Assembly: GCA_026394015.1 (NCBI GenBank) | Contig: JAPKZA010000208.1 | Coordinates: 11,564 to 51,295 of the forward strand | Length of the DNA: 39,732 nt | Source: Acidobacteriota bacterium | GTDB lineage: Bacteria > Acidobacteriota > Terriglobia > Bryobacterales > Bryobacteraceae | Direction of reading: 5' to 3' | Part shown: in pieces, positions 1-7,927 of the stretch | Layout: every line of letters starts with the position of its first letter | How positions within the stretch are numbered: position 1 is the stretch's first letter | Notes under the pieces: model-generated | What the model was told of the DNA's origin: nothing | Seen by the model: only the letters and a program-made list of their open reading frames with translations | Database searches by the model: none | Position numbers and translations under genes: made by a program

Positions 1-663
1 CTGGCGCAGCCCTTCCGCCACTAGGTGCATTTCGATCTTCCCGGATTCGTGCCGTAGATAGAATCGCCCTGAACCGTCCAGCTCAACTTTGCCACCCATC
101 GCCTCTTCCAATGGATGCAATAGCTTCTTGATCGTTGCTTCTCTTGGCCCTCTCGCCAGCGGTGCGCCCAGTAGAATACAGGTGTCTCGCCAAGTCTCTT
201 CAAAGGGCAAGTAGGTTGTCTCGTAGAGCGATATGAAACCCGGAAAGATCGTCAGCAACTCTCGCGTCGGCAAGTACGCCGGAGCCTTCTCGAGGCTCGC
301 CGTCGGCGATTGCTTGATCGTCACCTCAGACTCCGCCAAAGTCGAGAACGAATATTCCAAATTCAGTCCTGGATCGTCGAATCGATAGGCGGCCGAGCAC
401 TTACTGCGCCCCCTCGTTCGATGCACCAAACGCCCAAGACTATCCGGTCGAAACACGCCCAATAGCTTAGCTGCAAGCGCCTGTTGCAAGTGCGCTTTAC
501 TCCCGGGCCCCCGGCTGTTTCCGGCCAGCCCGGCGTAGATCGCCTTCAATAAATGCGTCTTCCCCGAACCGTTCTCGCCCACGAATACGTTCAGGTTCCG
601 CCCGAACCGAAACTCGACGTCCGAAAACACCGTGAAGTTAACCAGGTGCAACGACTTCAACAT
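1..663 (-). CDS. AAA family ATPase, RecF/SMC-like (partial, 3' end outside window)
   Basis: The first 221 residues of an ATP-binding protein run off the left edge. The N terminus (MLKSLHLVNF) is the usual first strand of RecF/AAA_15-type ATPases, and a Walker A motif GENGSGKT lies at about residues 29-36. The visible C-terminal part reads MHLVAEGLRQ, which resembles the signature region before Walker B in this ATPase group. Walker B and any effector or nuclease domain lie beyond the window. The ATG at 663-661 is only 11 bp from the stop of the upstream serine hydrolase gene, so the two are probably cotranscribed. The substrate or partner cannot be told. The family call is firm, the biological role unknown. 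Confidence 0.85.
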   Translation of the reverse strand, partial: MLKSLHLVNFTVFSDVEFRFGRNLNVFVGENGSGKTHLLKAIYAGLAGNSRGPGSKAHLQQALAAKLLGVFRPDSLGRLVHRTRGRSKCSAAYRFDDPGLNLEYSFSTLAESEVTIKQSPTASLEKAPAYLPTRELLTIFPGFISLYETTYLPFEETWRDTCILLGAPLARGPREATIKKLLHPLEEAMGGKVELDGSGRFYLRHESGKIEMHLVAEGLRQ

Positions 664-673
664 AATGGTCTTC

Positions 674-1672
674 CTACTCTAGCCCAAACGCCTTCCGCAC
701 CGCCCGCGACGCCGGGTCCAGCACCGTCTTCTGCGACTCACTCGCCGGCAAGCCCGTCAGCAGCACAAACGTCACGTCCTTCGCCGCGTTCGCCCAACAC
801 AGCGTCCCCGTCGATCCGCCATGCCCAAACGGCTCTGGCTTCACTGACCACCCCAATCCGTACTCCGCGTTCTGCGGCGTCACCATCAACTGCGCCGTAG
901 CCGGCCGCAAAGGCCCCTTCCCGGGCTTCAGGAAGTACCGCAGCAGCTTGGTGATGTCCGCCGCTGTCGCATGCGCCCCGCCCCACGGCACCCCCAACTC
1001 CCGCCACCACGGGCTGTTCCAATCCCACCCCGTATCTCCCGGCGGGTCGGCATGCTCCGTCTGGCTTCTCACGACGTCAGCCAACTTGTACCGGCCCAAC
1101 CCCAACGCCGTATCGCCCATCCCCAACGGCCCATAAACCCGCTCCGCCAGCAACTGCGGCATCGCCTGCCCGGCCACCTTCTCCGCCATCGTCGCCGCCA
1201 GCAGAATCCCCATACTCTGGTAGCTCACCTTGGTCCCCGGCGCAAACAGCAGCGGGGTCTTCACGGCCAGCGCCGCCCACTCCGGCAGCGGAGCATGACG
1301 CTGCCGCAGCGCCGTATTCTCCGGCAACATATCCGGCAACCCCGAGCTATGCGTCAACAAGTGCCGCAACGTAATCCGCCCATCCAACCCCGGCAACACC
1401 TTCGCCGCCGGAGCGTCCAGCGCCAACTTCCCCGCGTCCACCAGCGTCATCACCGCCGTCGCCGTCATCGGCTTCGTAATCGACGCGACCAGGAACGGCG
1501 AACTCCCCTTCGCCGTCCCAAACGCCTTCTCGAATACGCCGTCCCCCTGCGTCACCCGCAGCACCGCCGCCTTCAGCTTGCCGCTCGCCACAGCCTGTTC
1601 TATCGGCTTCACCGCCTCAGCCATCTGAGCCGGGGCCAAGGCCGCAGCGAACAACGCACGTCGGGTCATCAT
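674..1672 (-). CDS. Serine hydrolase, beta-lactamase / class C PBP-like family
   Basis: A 332-residue exported serine hydrolase of the beta-lactamase superfamily (PF00144 type). The N terminus MMTRRALFAAAL is a signal peptide with paired arginines. The nucleophile motif SITK (SxxK) is at about residues 64-67, the fold's LRHLLTHSSGLPD stretch follows, YQS stands in the YxN/YxS position, and HGGSTG near the C terminus fits the third (H/K)xG motif. Members hydrolyse beta-lactams, esters or D-amino-acid peptides; the substrate here is unknown. ATG at 1672 was chosen over the TTG at 1678 and over ATG 1669 because it gives a normal signal peptide. The upstream dehydratase gene ends 10 bp away, so they likely share a transcript. 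Confidence 0.88.
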   Translation of the reverse strand: MMTRRALFAAALAPAQMAEAVKPIEQAVASGKLKAAVLRVTQGDGVFEKAFGTAKGSSPFLVASITKPMTATAVMTLVDAGKLALDAPAAKVLPGLDGRITLRHLLTHSSGLPDMLPENTALRQRHAPLPEWAALAVKTPLLFAPGTKVSYQSMGILLAATMAEKVAGQAMPQLLAERVYGPLGMGDTALGLGRYKLADVVRSQTEHADPPGDTGWDWNSPWWRELGVPWGGAHATAADITKLLRYFLKPGKGPLRPATAQLMVTPQNAEYGLGWSVKPEPFGHGGSTGTLCWANAAKDVTFVLLTGLPASESQKTVLDPASRAVRKAFGLE

Positions 1673-1682
1673 GGGCAATATC

Positions 1683-2897
1683 TTACCAGTGCGTCAGCGA
1701 TCCGTCCGGCCGATAGTAAACGTTCTTCTTGCCCGGCTCGGTCACCTCGCCAATCAACTTGCACTTGGTCAGATCCACCGTCGTCCCCAGCCCCGGCCGA
1801 TCGTTGCGATACGCCTTGCCGTCCTTGAAGTCCAAACACTCCGGCAAGTACGGAATCGGCCGCCCGCCGTAGTTGTATTCCATAATCACCGGCCCCGGAA
1901 ACGCTGACAAACAGTTCACGAGCGCCGCCGTCGCCACCGGCCCCGTGAAGTGCGGAATGATCCCCACCGCATGCGTCTCGCAGATCGCCGCAATCTTCAT
2001 CATCTCCGTGATCCCGCCCACATTCGGCAACGTCGCCCGAATGTAGTCGATGTCGTGGTTCTCCACAATCCGATTGAAGTCCCACCGCTGGCCCCACTCT
2101 TCCCCATGCGTCAGAGGCACCGTCGTCATCTGCCGCAGCTTCGGCAAGTCCTGATGGGCATGCTCATCGCGAACCGGGTCTTCGACAAAATACGGCTCAA
2201 ACTCCTCGATCAGCTTGCACGCCCGCAACGCGTCGGCATAGTCAAACCGCTGGTGAAAATCGATGCACCAGTCGCCGTCCGTCCCCACGCCCTCGCGCAC
2301 GGCCTTGCAGTCCTGCGCCACCTTCCTTACCCGCTCGTGGGTGTTGTAAACGCCGCCCGACGGCGTATCGCCCGCCCCCATCCGAAACGCTCGATAGCCC
2401 GCGTCGATCGTCGCCCGCGCCCGATCCCGCAGCGTCAGCGGCGGTGACCCCGCCGGCCGCGGCGCTCCGCCCGTCGCGTAGCATTCCAAGTGGTTCCGCA
2501 CCGCCCCGCCCAGCAGATCATGCACCGGCAACCCCAGCGCCTTGCCCTTCAAATCCCACAGCGCCAAGTCCATCGCGCCCTGCGCATGAATCTTCTCTCG
2601 CCCCGGCGGATAGAACCAGGCGATATACATCTCCTGCCACAACGCCTCAATCCGAAACGGGTTCTGGCCAATCAGCGTTCCGGCGCACTGCTCGAGCGTA
2701 TCTTTCTTGCCGCCCTCGCCAATGCCCACCAATCCGTTGTCCGTCTCCACCGTCACCAGCATGTTGCTCTGGGCGAAGGTCTGGTTCACGTTCGGCGGCT
2801 CATAGATCCGCACCCGCTTCACTTTGATCTTGGGCAGCGCGGCCTCTGCCGCACCCGCTCCGGCCACTGCCGACAAAAACATCCGTCTCGATATCAT
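1683..2897 (-). CDS. Mandelate racemase / muconate lactonizing enzyme family dehydratase, Tat-exported
   Basis: A 404-residue enolase-superfamily enzyme with a twin-arginine signal (SRRMFLSAVAGAGAA). The N-terminal capping domain (about 25-140) is followed by a TIM barrel. Metal-ligand candidates are the Asp of CIDFH, the Glu of VEDP and the Glu of THGEEWG; a catalytic-type His lies in IIPHFTGP. This set resembles the D-galactonate/sugar-acid dehydratase branch, which removes water from an aldonate after abstracting the alpha proton. The exact sugar acid cannot be assigned. A Tat signal on this usually cytoplasmic fold is unusual but, from memory, recurs in Acidobacteriota and Planctomycetes. 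Together with the SDR two genes upstream it may serve oxidation and dehydration of a sugar or sugar acid (inference). Confidence 0.88.
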   Translation of the reverse strand: MISRRMFLSAVAGAGAAEAALPKIKVKRVRIYEPPNVNQTFAQSNMLVTVETDNGLVGIGEGGKKDTLEQCAGTLIGQNPFRIEALWQEMYIAWFYPPGREKIHAQGAMDLALWDLKGKALGLPVHDLLGGAVRNHLECYATGGAPRPAGSPPLTLRDRARATIDAGYRAFRMGAGDTPSGGVYNTHERVRKVAQDCKAVREGVGTDGDWCIDFHQRFDYADALRACKLIEEFEPYFVEDPVRDEHAHQDLPKLRQMTTVPLTHGEEWGQRWDFNRIVENHDIDYIRATLPNVGGITEMMKIAAICETHAVGIIPHFTGPVATAALVNCLSAFPGPVIMEYNYGGRPIPYLPECLDFKDGKAYRNDRPGLGTTVDLTKCKLIGEVTEPGKKNVYYRPDGSLTHW

Positions 2898-2906
2898 CGG
2901 GCCAGT

Positions 2907-3728
2907 CTATAGGCCGCGCACCGCCACGTCAAACCATCGGGTGTTCACAATCCCCTTCCGCTGCATCTGTACCCACAGCCGATACCGCCCCGGCCGCGGA
3001 AAGATCACGTTGAACTGCACCGTCGGCGCGATCTCCGGCTGATACTCCCATTGCGGATGCACATGCACCATATCCAGCAAATCCTCGCTCGCGACGAGCA
3101 AATGCCCCCATGCCCCCAACCACGGCTCCAACCCTTCCGCCGGGTCCACGTCGAAGAACAGCATCGTCTTCTGCCCCGCGATCGGCTGCGCTGGCTCCGG
3201 CCGCAACTTCACGCCCATGTTGCCCTTCGCCTCAGGGATCGTCACCTTCGGCCCCGCCGCCACCAGCACCGTCTTCGCAATCAACTGCGGCGTCCCCCCC
3301 GCCGGATAGAAGTCCGCCAACACCCGATACATCCCACCCTGCGGCAGCAGTATCGCCAACCGAAACGACCCGTCCGCCAACCGTTCCGGATGCTCATGCG
3401 CGTAGAACGTCAGGTCCTCGCTGACCACGAACAGGTGGAACAACTTCTCGTGAATCTCGTTGAACATCACGACCGGCTTGCCCGACTTCGGGTCCATCAC
3501 CCGGAACGTCAGCAGCACCGTCCGCCCCGCCGCCGGCCGCTCCGGCACCGTGCTCATCGCCACTCGATATTCCACCGGGTCCGGCAGTCCGGCCTCTAAC
3601 TTCATCCCGCAGCGCGGGCATTTCCCGGGACCCTTCGACCGAACCTCCGGGTCCATCGGGCACAAGAAATCCACCTCTTGTGCCCAAGCGCACAACGCCA
3701 TGCCGAGCAGGAGAATCGCCCGGATCAC
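2907..3728 (-). CDS. Exported protein with N-terminal heavy-metal-binding domain
   Basis: A 273-residue protein with a signal peptide (MIRAILLLGMALCAWA) followed at once by a small metal-binding module: C23, M25, C37, C40 and M42 in the arrangement CPM...CPRCGM. This is the heavy-metal-binding domain (YHS-like, PF19335 type) found at the N terminus of copper/silver CusB-like adaptors and CopB-type ATPases. The remaining ~220 residues look like beta-sandwich repeats (FHLFVVSEDLTFYAHEHPE and a later DMVHVHPQWEY stretch, both His-rich), which may add metal ligands. It starts with GTG at 3728, and its GTGA overlaps the stop of the SDR gene by 4 bp, indicating translational coupling. A role in periplasmic copper or other metal binding is likely but unproven. 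Confidence 0.8.
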   Translation of the reverse strand: MIRAILLLGMALCAWAQEVDFLCPMDPEVRSKGPGKCPRCGMKLEAGLPDPVEYRVAMSTVPERPAAGRTVLLTFRVMDPKSGKPVVMFNEIHEKLFHLFVVSEDLTFYAHEHPERLADGSFRLAILLPQGGMYRVLADFYPAGGTPQLIAKTVLVAAGPKVTIPEAKGNMGVKLRPEPAQPIAGQKTMLFFDVDPAEGLEPWLGAWGHLLVASEDLLDMVHVHPQWEYQPEIAPTVQFNVIFPRPGRYRLWVQMQRKGIVNTRWFDVAVRGL

Positions 3729-4510
3729 ACCGGCTCAAACGGCCAACGAGCCGTCGTCGTGAAGCCGCCATCGGAAGCAATACACTGCCCCGTTACATAG
3801 TTCGATGCCGGTGCCGAGAGGAATACGGCCAACCCCGCGATGTCCTCGGGCGTTCCCGCTTGCGGAATCGATTGCACCCCTTGCAGCCAGCCGTGCATCA
3901 CCGGCGCCTTCCACATCTCCCGGTTGATGTCCGTGATGATGAACCCCGGCGCAATGCAGTTCACCTGAATATTATGCACGCCCCACTCCGCCGCCAACAC
4001 CCGCGTCAGCCCCGCAATGCCGGCCTTCGAGATCGCATAGACGCTCAGATACGGCACCCCGTGCGTCGACATCAAGCTGCCGATGTTGATGATCTTGCCC
4101 CCGGTCCCGCGCTGTACCATCCCTTTGCCGACAAGCTGCGTCAGCTCGAAAATGCTGTGCAGGTTGGTCTGCAAGATCAGGTCATACTCTTCCCGCGAGT
4201 AGTCTTCCATGTGCCGCCGCGCGTTCCGCCCCGCGACGTTGATCAGAATGTCCGCCTTGTCCGCGAACGCCTTGCCCACTGCCTGAATCGACTCGCGGCT
4301 CTCCATGTCGAGCGCCACCGCCTCAGCCGAATAGCCAGCCGCGTTCAACGCATCGGCCTCCGCTTGCAGCTTTTCAATCGACCGCGAAGCCAACACGGTA
4401 TGCGCTCCGGCGGCCGCGATCTCTTTCGCAATCGCCAAGCCAATGCCGCGGCTCGCGCCAGCAATCAGGGCCGTCTTGCCCTTCAGGGAGAATAAGGATT
4501 CGAGTGACAT
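3725..4510 (-). CDS. SDR family oxidoreductase, gluconate 5-dehydrogenase-like
   Basis: A 261-residue classical short-chain dehydrogenase. The NAD(P)-binding glycine motif AGASRGIGLA is near residues 17-26, NVAGRN occupies the NNAG position, and the catalytic Ser/Tyr/Lys are seen in IGSLMSTHG and YAISKAG. The C terminus carries the usual cofactor-pocket PGFIITDIN segment and SDGG. Overall it resembles gluconate 5-dehydrogenase and KduD-type sugar or sugar-acid dehydrogenases. Its ATG directly abuts the TAA of the upstream spermidine-synthase-like gene, and its stop overlaps the next gene by 4 bp, so it sits in the middle of an operon. Substrate assignment is inference; the family is certain. 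Confidence 0.9.
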   Translation of the reverse strand: MSLESLFSLKGKTALIAGASRGIGLAIAKEIAAAGAHTVLASRSIEKLQAEADALNAAGYSAEAVALDMESRESIQAVGKAFADKADILINVAGRNARRHMEDYSREEYDLILQTNLHSIFELTQLVGKGMVQRGTGGKIINIGSLMSTHGVPYLSVYAISKAGIAGLTRVLAAEWGVHNIQVNCIAPGFIITDINREMWKAPVMHGWLQGVQSIPQAGTPEDIAGLAVFLSAPASNYVTGQCIASDGGFTTTARWPFEPV

Positions 4511-6874
4511 TTAGGTCGTCCGAAGATATCGCGAAGTCCGCTGCAGCACAACCAGCGCTCCCAGGTACAGCAACCCGCCCACCAGCAGCGTCTCCCGCAA
4601 TCCCAGGTAGATCGCCAGGAAAATCGCCCCTGCCGAACCCAGCACGCTCGACGCCGCGTTCAAGCTCCAAGCCCAACGCACCGATGGCTTATGGAACTGC
4701 TCCAACCGCGATAGCCCCTGCGGAAACGGCATGCCCATGAAGAAGGCAGCCGGCGCAATCATCAGCGTCGTAATGGCCATCTTCGCCGCCAGCGGCAAAC
4801 CCACCAGCGCCGAAGTCACCGGCGCGGCGGACAGCGCCAGCAGCAGCACGAACAGGCTCACGAGCCCCAGCACCCCGCACAACTTCCGATCGTTCTCGCC
4901 CACCAGCTTCCGGCTCAGAAAGCTTCCCAACCCACTGAAGACCAGCATCGAGAAGATGATCACCGTCAGCGCGTACGTCGGGTGCCCCAGGAACAAAACG
5001 AACTTCTGAATGAGAGCCACCTGGATCAGAATGTACCCGACACCGATGCACAGAAAGTAGAGCAGGAACTGCAGCACGCCCTTCTCCCGCGGCAGCTTCG
5101 TGCCCAGCACGAGCGGCGGCATCGCCAGAATCACGAACGTCGCCAGCAGGCTGATGCCCACGAGCGAGAACAGCAACGGCACCGCCTTGTTGATCTTGTA
5201 GTCCGCGCTCTTGCCCTCGGGGCTCGTCAGAAAGCTCCACAGGTCCCGCGGTTGCACCGTGTAAAAGAAGAACGGCCGGTTGTCGTCGACGGTCGAGATA
5301 TCGAACGGATAAGCCGAAATGTAGTCTTTCAAATCGGGCAGCGTCAGCACCTTCACGAACGGGTTGTCCTTCGTCGTGCCCGGCAGGTAAACCACTTCAA
5401 GCTTGGCTTCGGCCACGATGAGCTTCGCCCGCTCCACGTCGATCTCCGAGAACGGCTTCCGCGCAATCAACACCGTGTCGCGAGCGCCCCAACCCTGCGT
5501 CGATCCTTCGCGGACCACCATCACATGCTTGGCGTAATCTTTCTCCCCGAGCCGACCCAGCGCGTCCCGCGCCAACGTCAACAGCCGAACCGATTCCCGC
5601 GGCGGCTCAAAGCCCCAGCGCGTGATGGCCAGCACCCCATCGTCGGTCAAATGGCTCAAGTAATCATAGAAAGCATCGGTCGTATACAGGTTGTTCTCGG
5701 ACAGCGCGAACGCCCCGGCCGCCGTCGAAGCCCACGTGTCGACCAGCGTCGCCTGCAGCACCTGATACTTCTCTGGGGACCGCCGAATAAACGCCCGTCC
5801 ATCCTCTTCCACAATCCGGATCTCCGGCCGCTTATACAAGCCCCGCGAGAAATCCAGGAACTTCTCCCGCATCACCGTCGTCGCGATGATCGGGTTGATC
5901 TCTACACCCGTAATGTCCTTGCTGCCCGTCGCCAGCGCGCGCGATACGTCCCACCCGCCGCCCGGCCCAATAATCAGCGTCTTCGCGCCGGGGCGCATCT
6001 TGTACGGGAACGCTGGCCCCTGCAGCGTCAGGTCTTTCTTCTCGCCCTCGGATAGGTTCGCAAAGTCGAAGTTCGCAATCCCGGTCGAAGCGTCCGCGTC
6101 GATCACCACCTGCAACTGCCCGCTCTCCCGCTCCTTAGCCACCGCGATCCGCGAGAAGCTGTTCCACTTCACGAACACTTCGTTATCGAGCGTCTGTCCC
6201 TTGGCGTACTTCACGTCGATGATCGGCGACTTCGCATTCGCCACGATGAGCACCACCAGAAGCAAAGCCATCGCGACCGCCGCCGCCCGCATCTGCCTCG
6301 CCCCCGCCAGGTTGTACCAAACTGCCGAGCCGACCGCGAACAGGATCGCCGCGGCGATCACCGTGTTCGGTCCGCCGAACGTGTTCAGCAGCGGGATCAG
6401 CAACAGGCAGCCACCGGCCGCGCCGAGCAGGTCGAAGAAGTAGACCTTGTCGATGCGCTCAATCGTCTCCGAGATCGCCAGCGACACGATGGCTCCCGCG
6501 ATGAAGAAGGGCAGGGCACTGAGGAAGTAGACCGCCGCCAGCGTCGAGTTCGAAAGCTCCGTCCCCCGCGTCAAAATGAAGATCAGCGTGATCAGCGGCA
6601 CCACCGCGTTCACCGCCGAAAGAAAGCCCAGCTTCTGAAACATCGTCCCCGGCCGGGCCGCGACGACGTAGGAAAAGACTCCTCCAGCGCCCAGGCCGAA
6701 CAGCGCGATGGAGATGGCCAGAAACGCGAAGTGGTAGTAGAAGACGACCGAAAAGATGCGGGTCATCGACAGTTCGAGCAGCAGGGTCGCCATCGTGGTG
6801 AAGGCAACGCCGAGATAAACCTGGGGCCAGCTCTTGGGTAGCCCAGACTCAACAGAGGAAGAGATGCGAGACAA
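4511..6874 (-). CDS. Membrane-embedded spermidine-synthase-like protein
   Basis: A 787-residue protein built as membrane segments / Rossmann domain / membrane segments. About six hydrophobic helices occupy residues 18-215. A soluble spermidine-synthase-like domain follows, with a dcSAM/SAM-binding motif GPGGGWDVSRAL near residue 303, VEINP as the acidic end of the next strand and EDGRAFI further on. Another ~6-7 helices fill 565-787. Soluble spermidine synthases are ~300 residues; this three-part form is found in many bacteria and its reaction is not established. The only in-frame start is TTG at 6874 (an upstream TAA closes the frame), preceded by AGAGGA with almost no spacer, so the start is odd. 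The gene leads the minus-strand run and is divergent from the gene at 6905 with 30 bp between starts. Confidence 0.82.
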   Translation of the reverse strand: MSRISSSVESGLPKSWPQVYLGVAFTTMATLLLELSMTRIFSVVFYYHFAFLAISIALFGLGAGGVFSYVVAARPGTMFQKLGFLSAVNAVVPLITLIFILTRGTELSNSTLAAVYFLSALPFFIAGAIVSLAISETIERIDKVYFFDLLGAAGGCLLLIPLLNTFGGPNTVIAAAILFAVGSAVWYNLAGARQMRAAAVAMALLLVVLIVANAKSPIIDVKYAKGQTLDNEVFVKWNSFSRIAVAKERESGQLQVVIDADASTGIANFDFANLSEGEKKDLTLQGPAFPYKMRPGAKTLIIGPGGGWDVSRALATGSKDITGVEINPIIATTVMREKFLDFSRGLYKRPEIRIVEEDGRAFIRRSPEKYQVLQATLVDTWASTAAGAFALSENNLYTTDAFYDYLSHLTDDGVLAITRWGFEPPRESVRLLTLARDALGRLGEKDYAKHVMVVREGSTQGWGARDTVLIARKPFSEIDVERAKLIVAEAKLEVVYLPGTTKDNPFVKVLTLPDLKDYISAYPFDISTVDDNRPFFFYTVQPRDLWSFLTSPEGKSADYKINKAVPLLFSLVGISLLATFVILAMPPLVLGTKLPREKGVLQFLLYFLCIGVGYILIQVALIQKFVLFLGHPTYALTVIIFSMLVFSGLGSFLSRKLVGENDRKLCGVLGLVSLFVLLLALSAAPVTSALVGLPLAAKMAITTLMIAPAAFFMGMPFPQGLSRLEQFHKPSVRWAWSLNAASSVLGSAGAIFLAIYLGLRETLLVGGLLYLGALVVLQRTSRYLRTT

Positions 6875-6892
6875 TCCTCTATGTTATCAGCC

Positions 6893-6898
6893 TATACT
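6893..6898 (+). promoter_or_regulatory. -10-like hexamer TATACT immediately before the start at 6905
   Basis: TATACT is followed by CACGGT and then ATG, so a transcript started 6-7 bases after the hexamer would begin at or next to the start codon. No ribosome-binding site is seen. The element lies inside the 30-bp gap between two divergent start codons. No clear -35 was identified. This is inference from motif position only. Confidence 0.4.
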
Positions 6899-6904
6899 CA
6901 CGGT

Positions 6905-7927
6905 ATGATGCGCTGGCCTTTCTGCCTCATCGCTTTCTCCGCCGCATTCGCCCTCGATCCGGACCGTTCGGTCCTCCGACTCCTCAACAAACAGAACACC
7001 GCCCGGATTTTGGATCGGACCCAGGTCAGTCCAGAACTCGATGTCGTCGTGGCCCTGAACGACCCCTACGGTTGGTGGAGCAAGAGCGCCCGGCTCGGCG
7101 TCTTCCTCCAGCGTCGTGACGAGCCGGGTCTGATCTACCAGCTCGCTGTGGCCAACGGCATCTACGACGAGGATTGCCTCCCACGCGTCGAGCGCGCCAC
7201 CAACACGGACGTGGTCATCTCGTGCCAAGCAGAGAAAGGCGGGCCCGGCGCCCATCGGAAGTTCGTCTACGACATTCGTGCCAAGGCGCTTGTGAAACGA
7301 GTTGACTACGGCTCCTCTCCAGCCGAACGCCGCGTAACGTTGAAGTATCAACCGGGGCAGGAGCCGCCCTTCCGTCTTCTCGCGGGTCGAGAGGAGCCAG
7401 CGCCCACTGCCAAGCCGGTATTCCGAAAGGCCGAAAACATTCTCGAAGAGATTGGCCCGACACAGGTCGTGGCAGGCACGCGCTGGTTCGGCAAGACCTT
7501 CTACAACGGGGAAGGCATGACCGGCGTCGGCGGCTTCGGCTATTTCGATCCGGCCACAAAGTCTCCCGTCATCTACTCGCCCAAAGAGATCCGAGGCTGG
7601 TCGGTCACCGCGCTCCTCGTCGAGCCGGACGCCGTCTGGCTCGGCATTGCCAAGCGTGGCGAGTGGGGAGACGGCGGCGGTGGTATCCTCCGTTTCGACC
7701 GGTCGACCCAGCAAGTAACCAAAATCGCCCTCCGGGAGATCGTCCAGAAGATCTCCCGCTCCGGCGCTACGCTCGTGCTCGATACCGAGTTCGGCGCGGC
7801 GCTCTACGATGGCTCCAATGTGATCCGCCGCTTCTTCGTCGACGAGACGACCGATGGCCGTCTCCGTGTTGTGGAAGCTAAACCATCGCCGACGGCGGCG
7901 CCGGATCTTCCGGTCGCCCAGCGTTGA
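6905..7927 (+). CDS. Exported hypothetical protein
   Basis: A 340-residue protein that I do not recognise. ATG 6905 (MMRWPFCLIAFSAAFALDP) gives a clean signal peptide; the upstream ATG at 6881 would add eight residues before it. The body is mixed alpha/beta, rich in short beta-strand stretches and Gly/Trp turns (for example GWSVTALLVEPDAVWLGIAKRG), suggesting a beta-propeller or beta-sandwich. C-terminal residues 325-340 are Pro/Ala-rich. A -10-like TATACT ends six bases before the ATG and no Shine-Dalgarno is visible, so the mRNA may be leaderless. Its last 50 bp overlap, tail to tail, the 3' end of the OPT transporter gene. Confidence 0.72.
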   Translation: MMRWPFCLIAFSAAFALDPDRSVLRLLNKQNTARILDRTQVSPELDVVVALNDPYGWWSKSARLGVFLQRRDEPGLIYQLAVANGIYDEDCLPRVERATNTDVVISCQAEKGGPGAHRKFVYDIRAKALVKRVDYGSSPAERRVTLKYQPGQEPPFRLLAGREEPAPTAKPVFRKAENILEEIGPTQVVAGTRWFGKTFYNGEGMTGVGGFGYFDPATKSPVIYSPKEIRGWSVTALLVEPDAVWLGIAKRGEWGDGGGGILRFDRSTQQVTKIALREIVQKISRSGATLVLDTEFGAALYDGSNVIRRFFVDETTDGRLRVVEAKPSPTAAPDLPVAQR

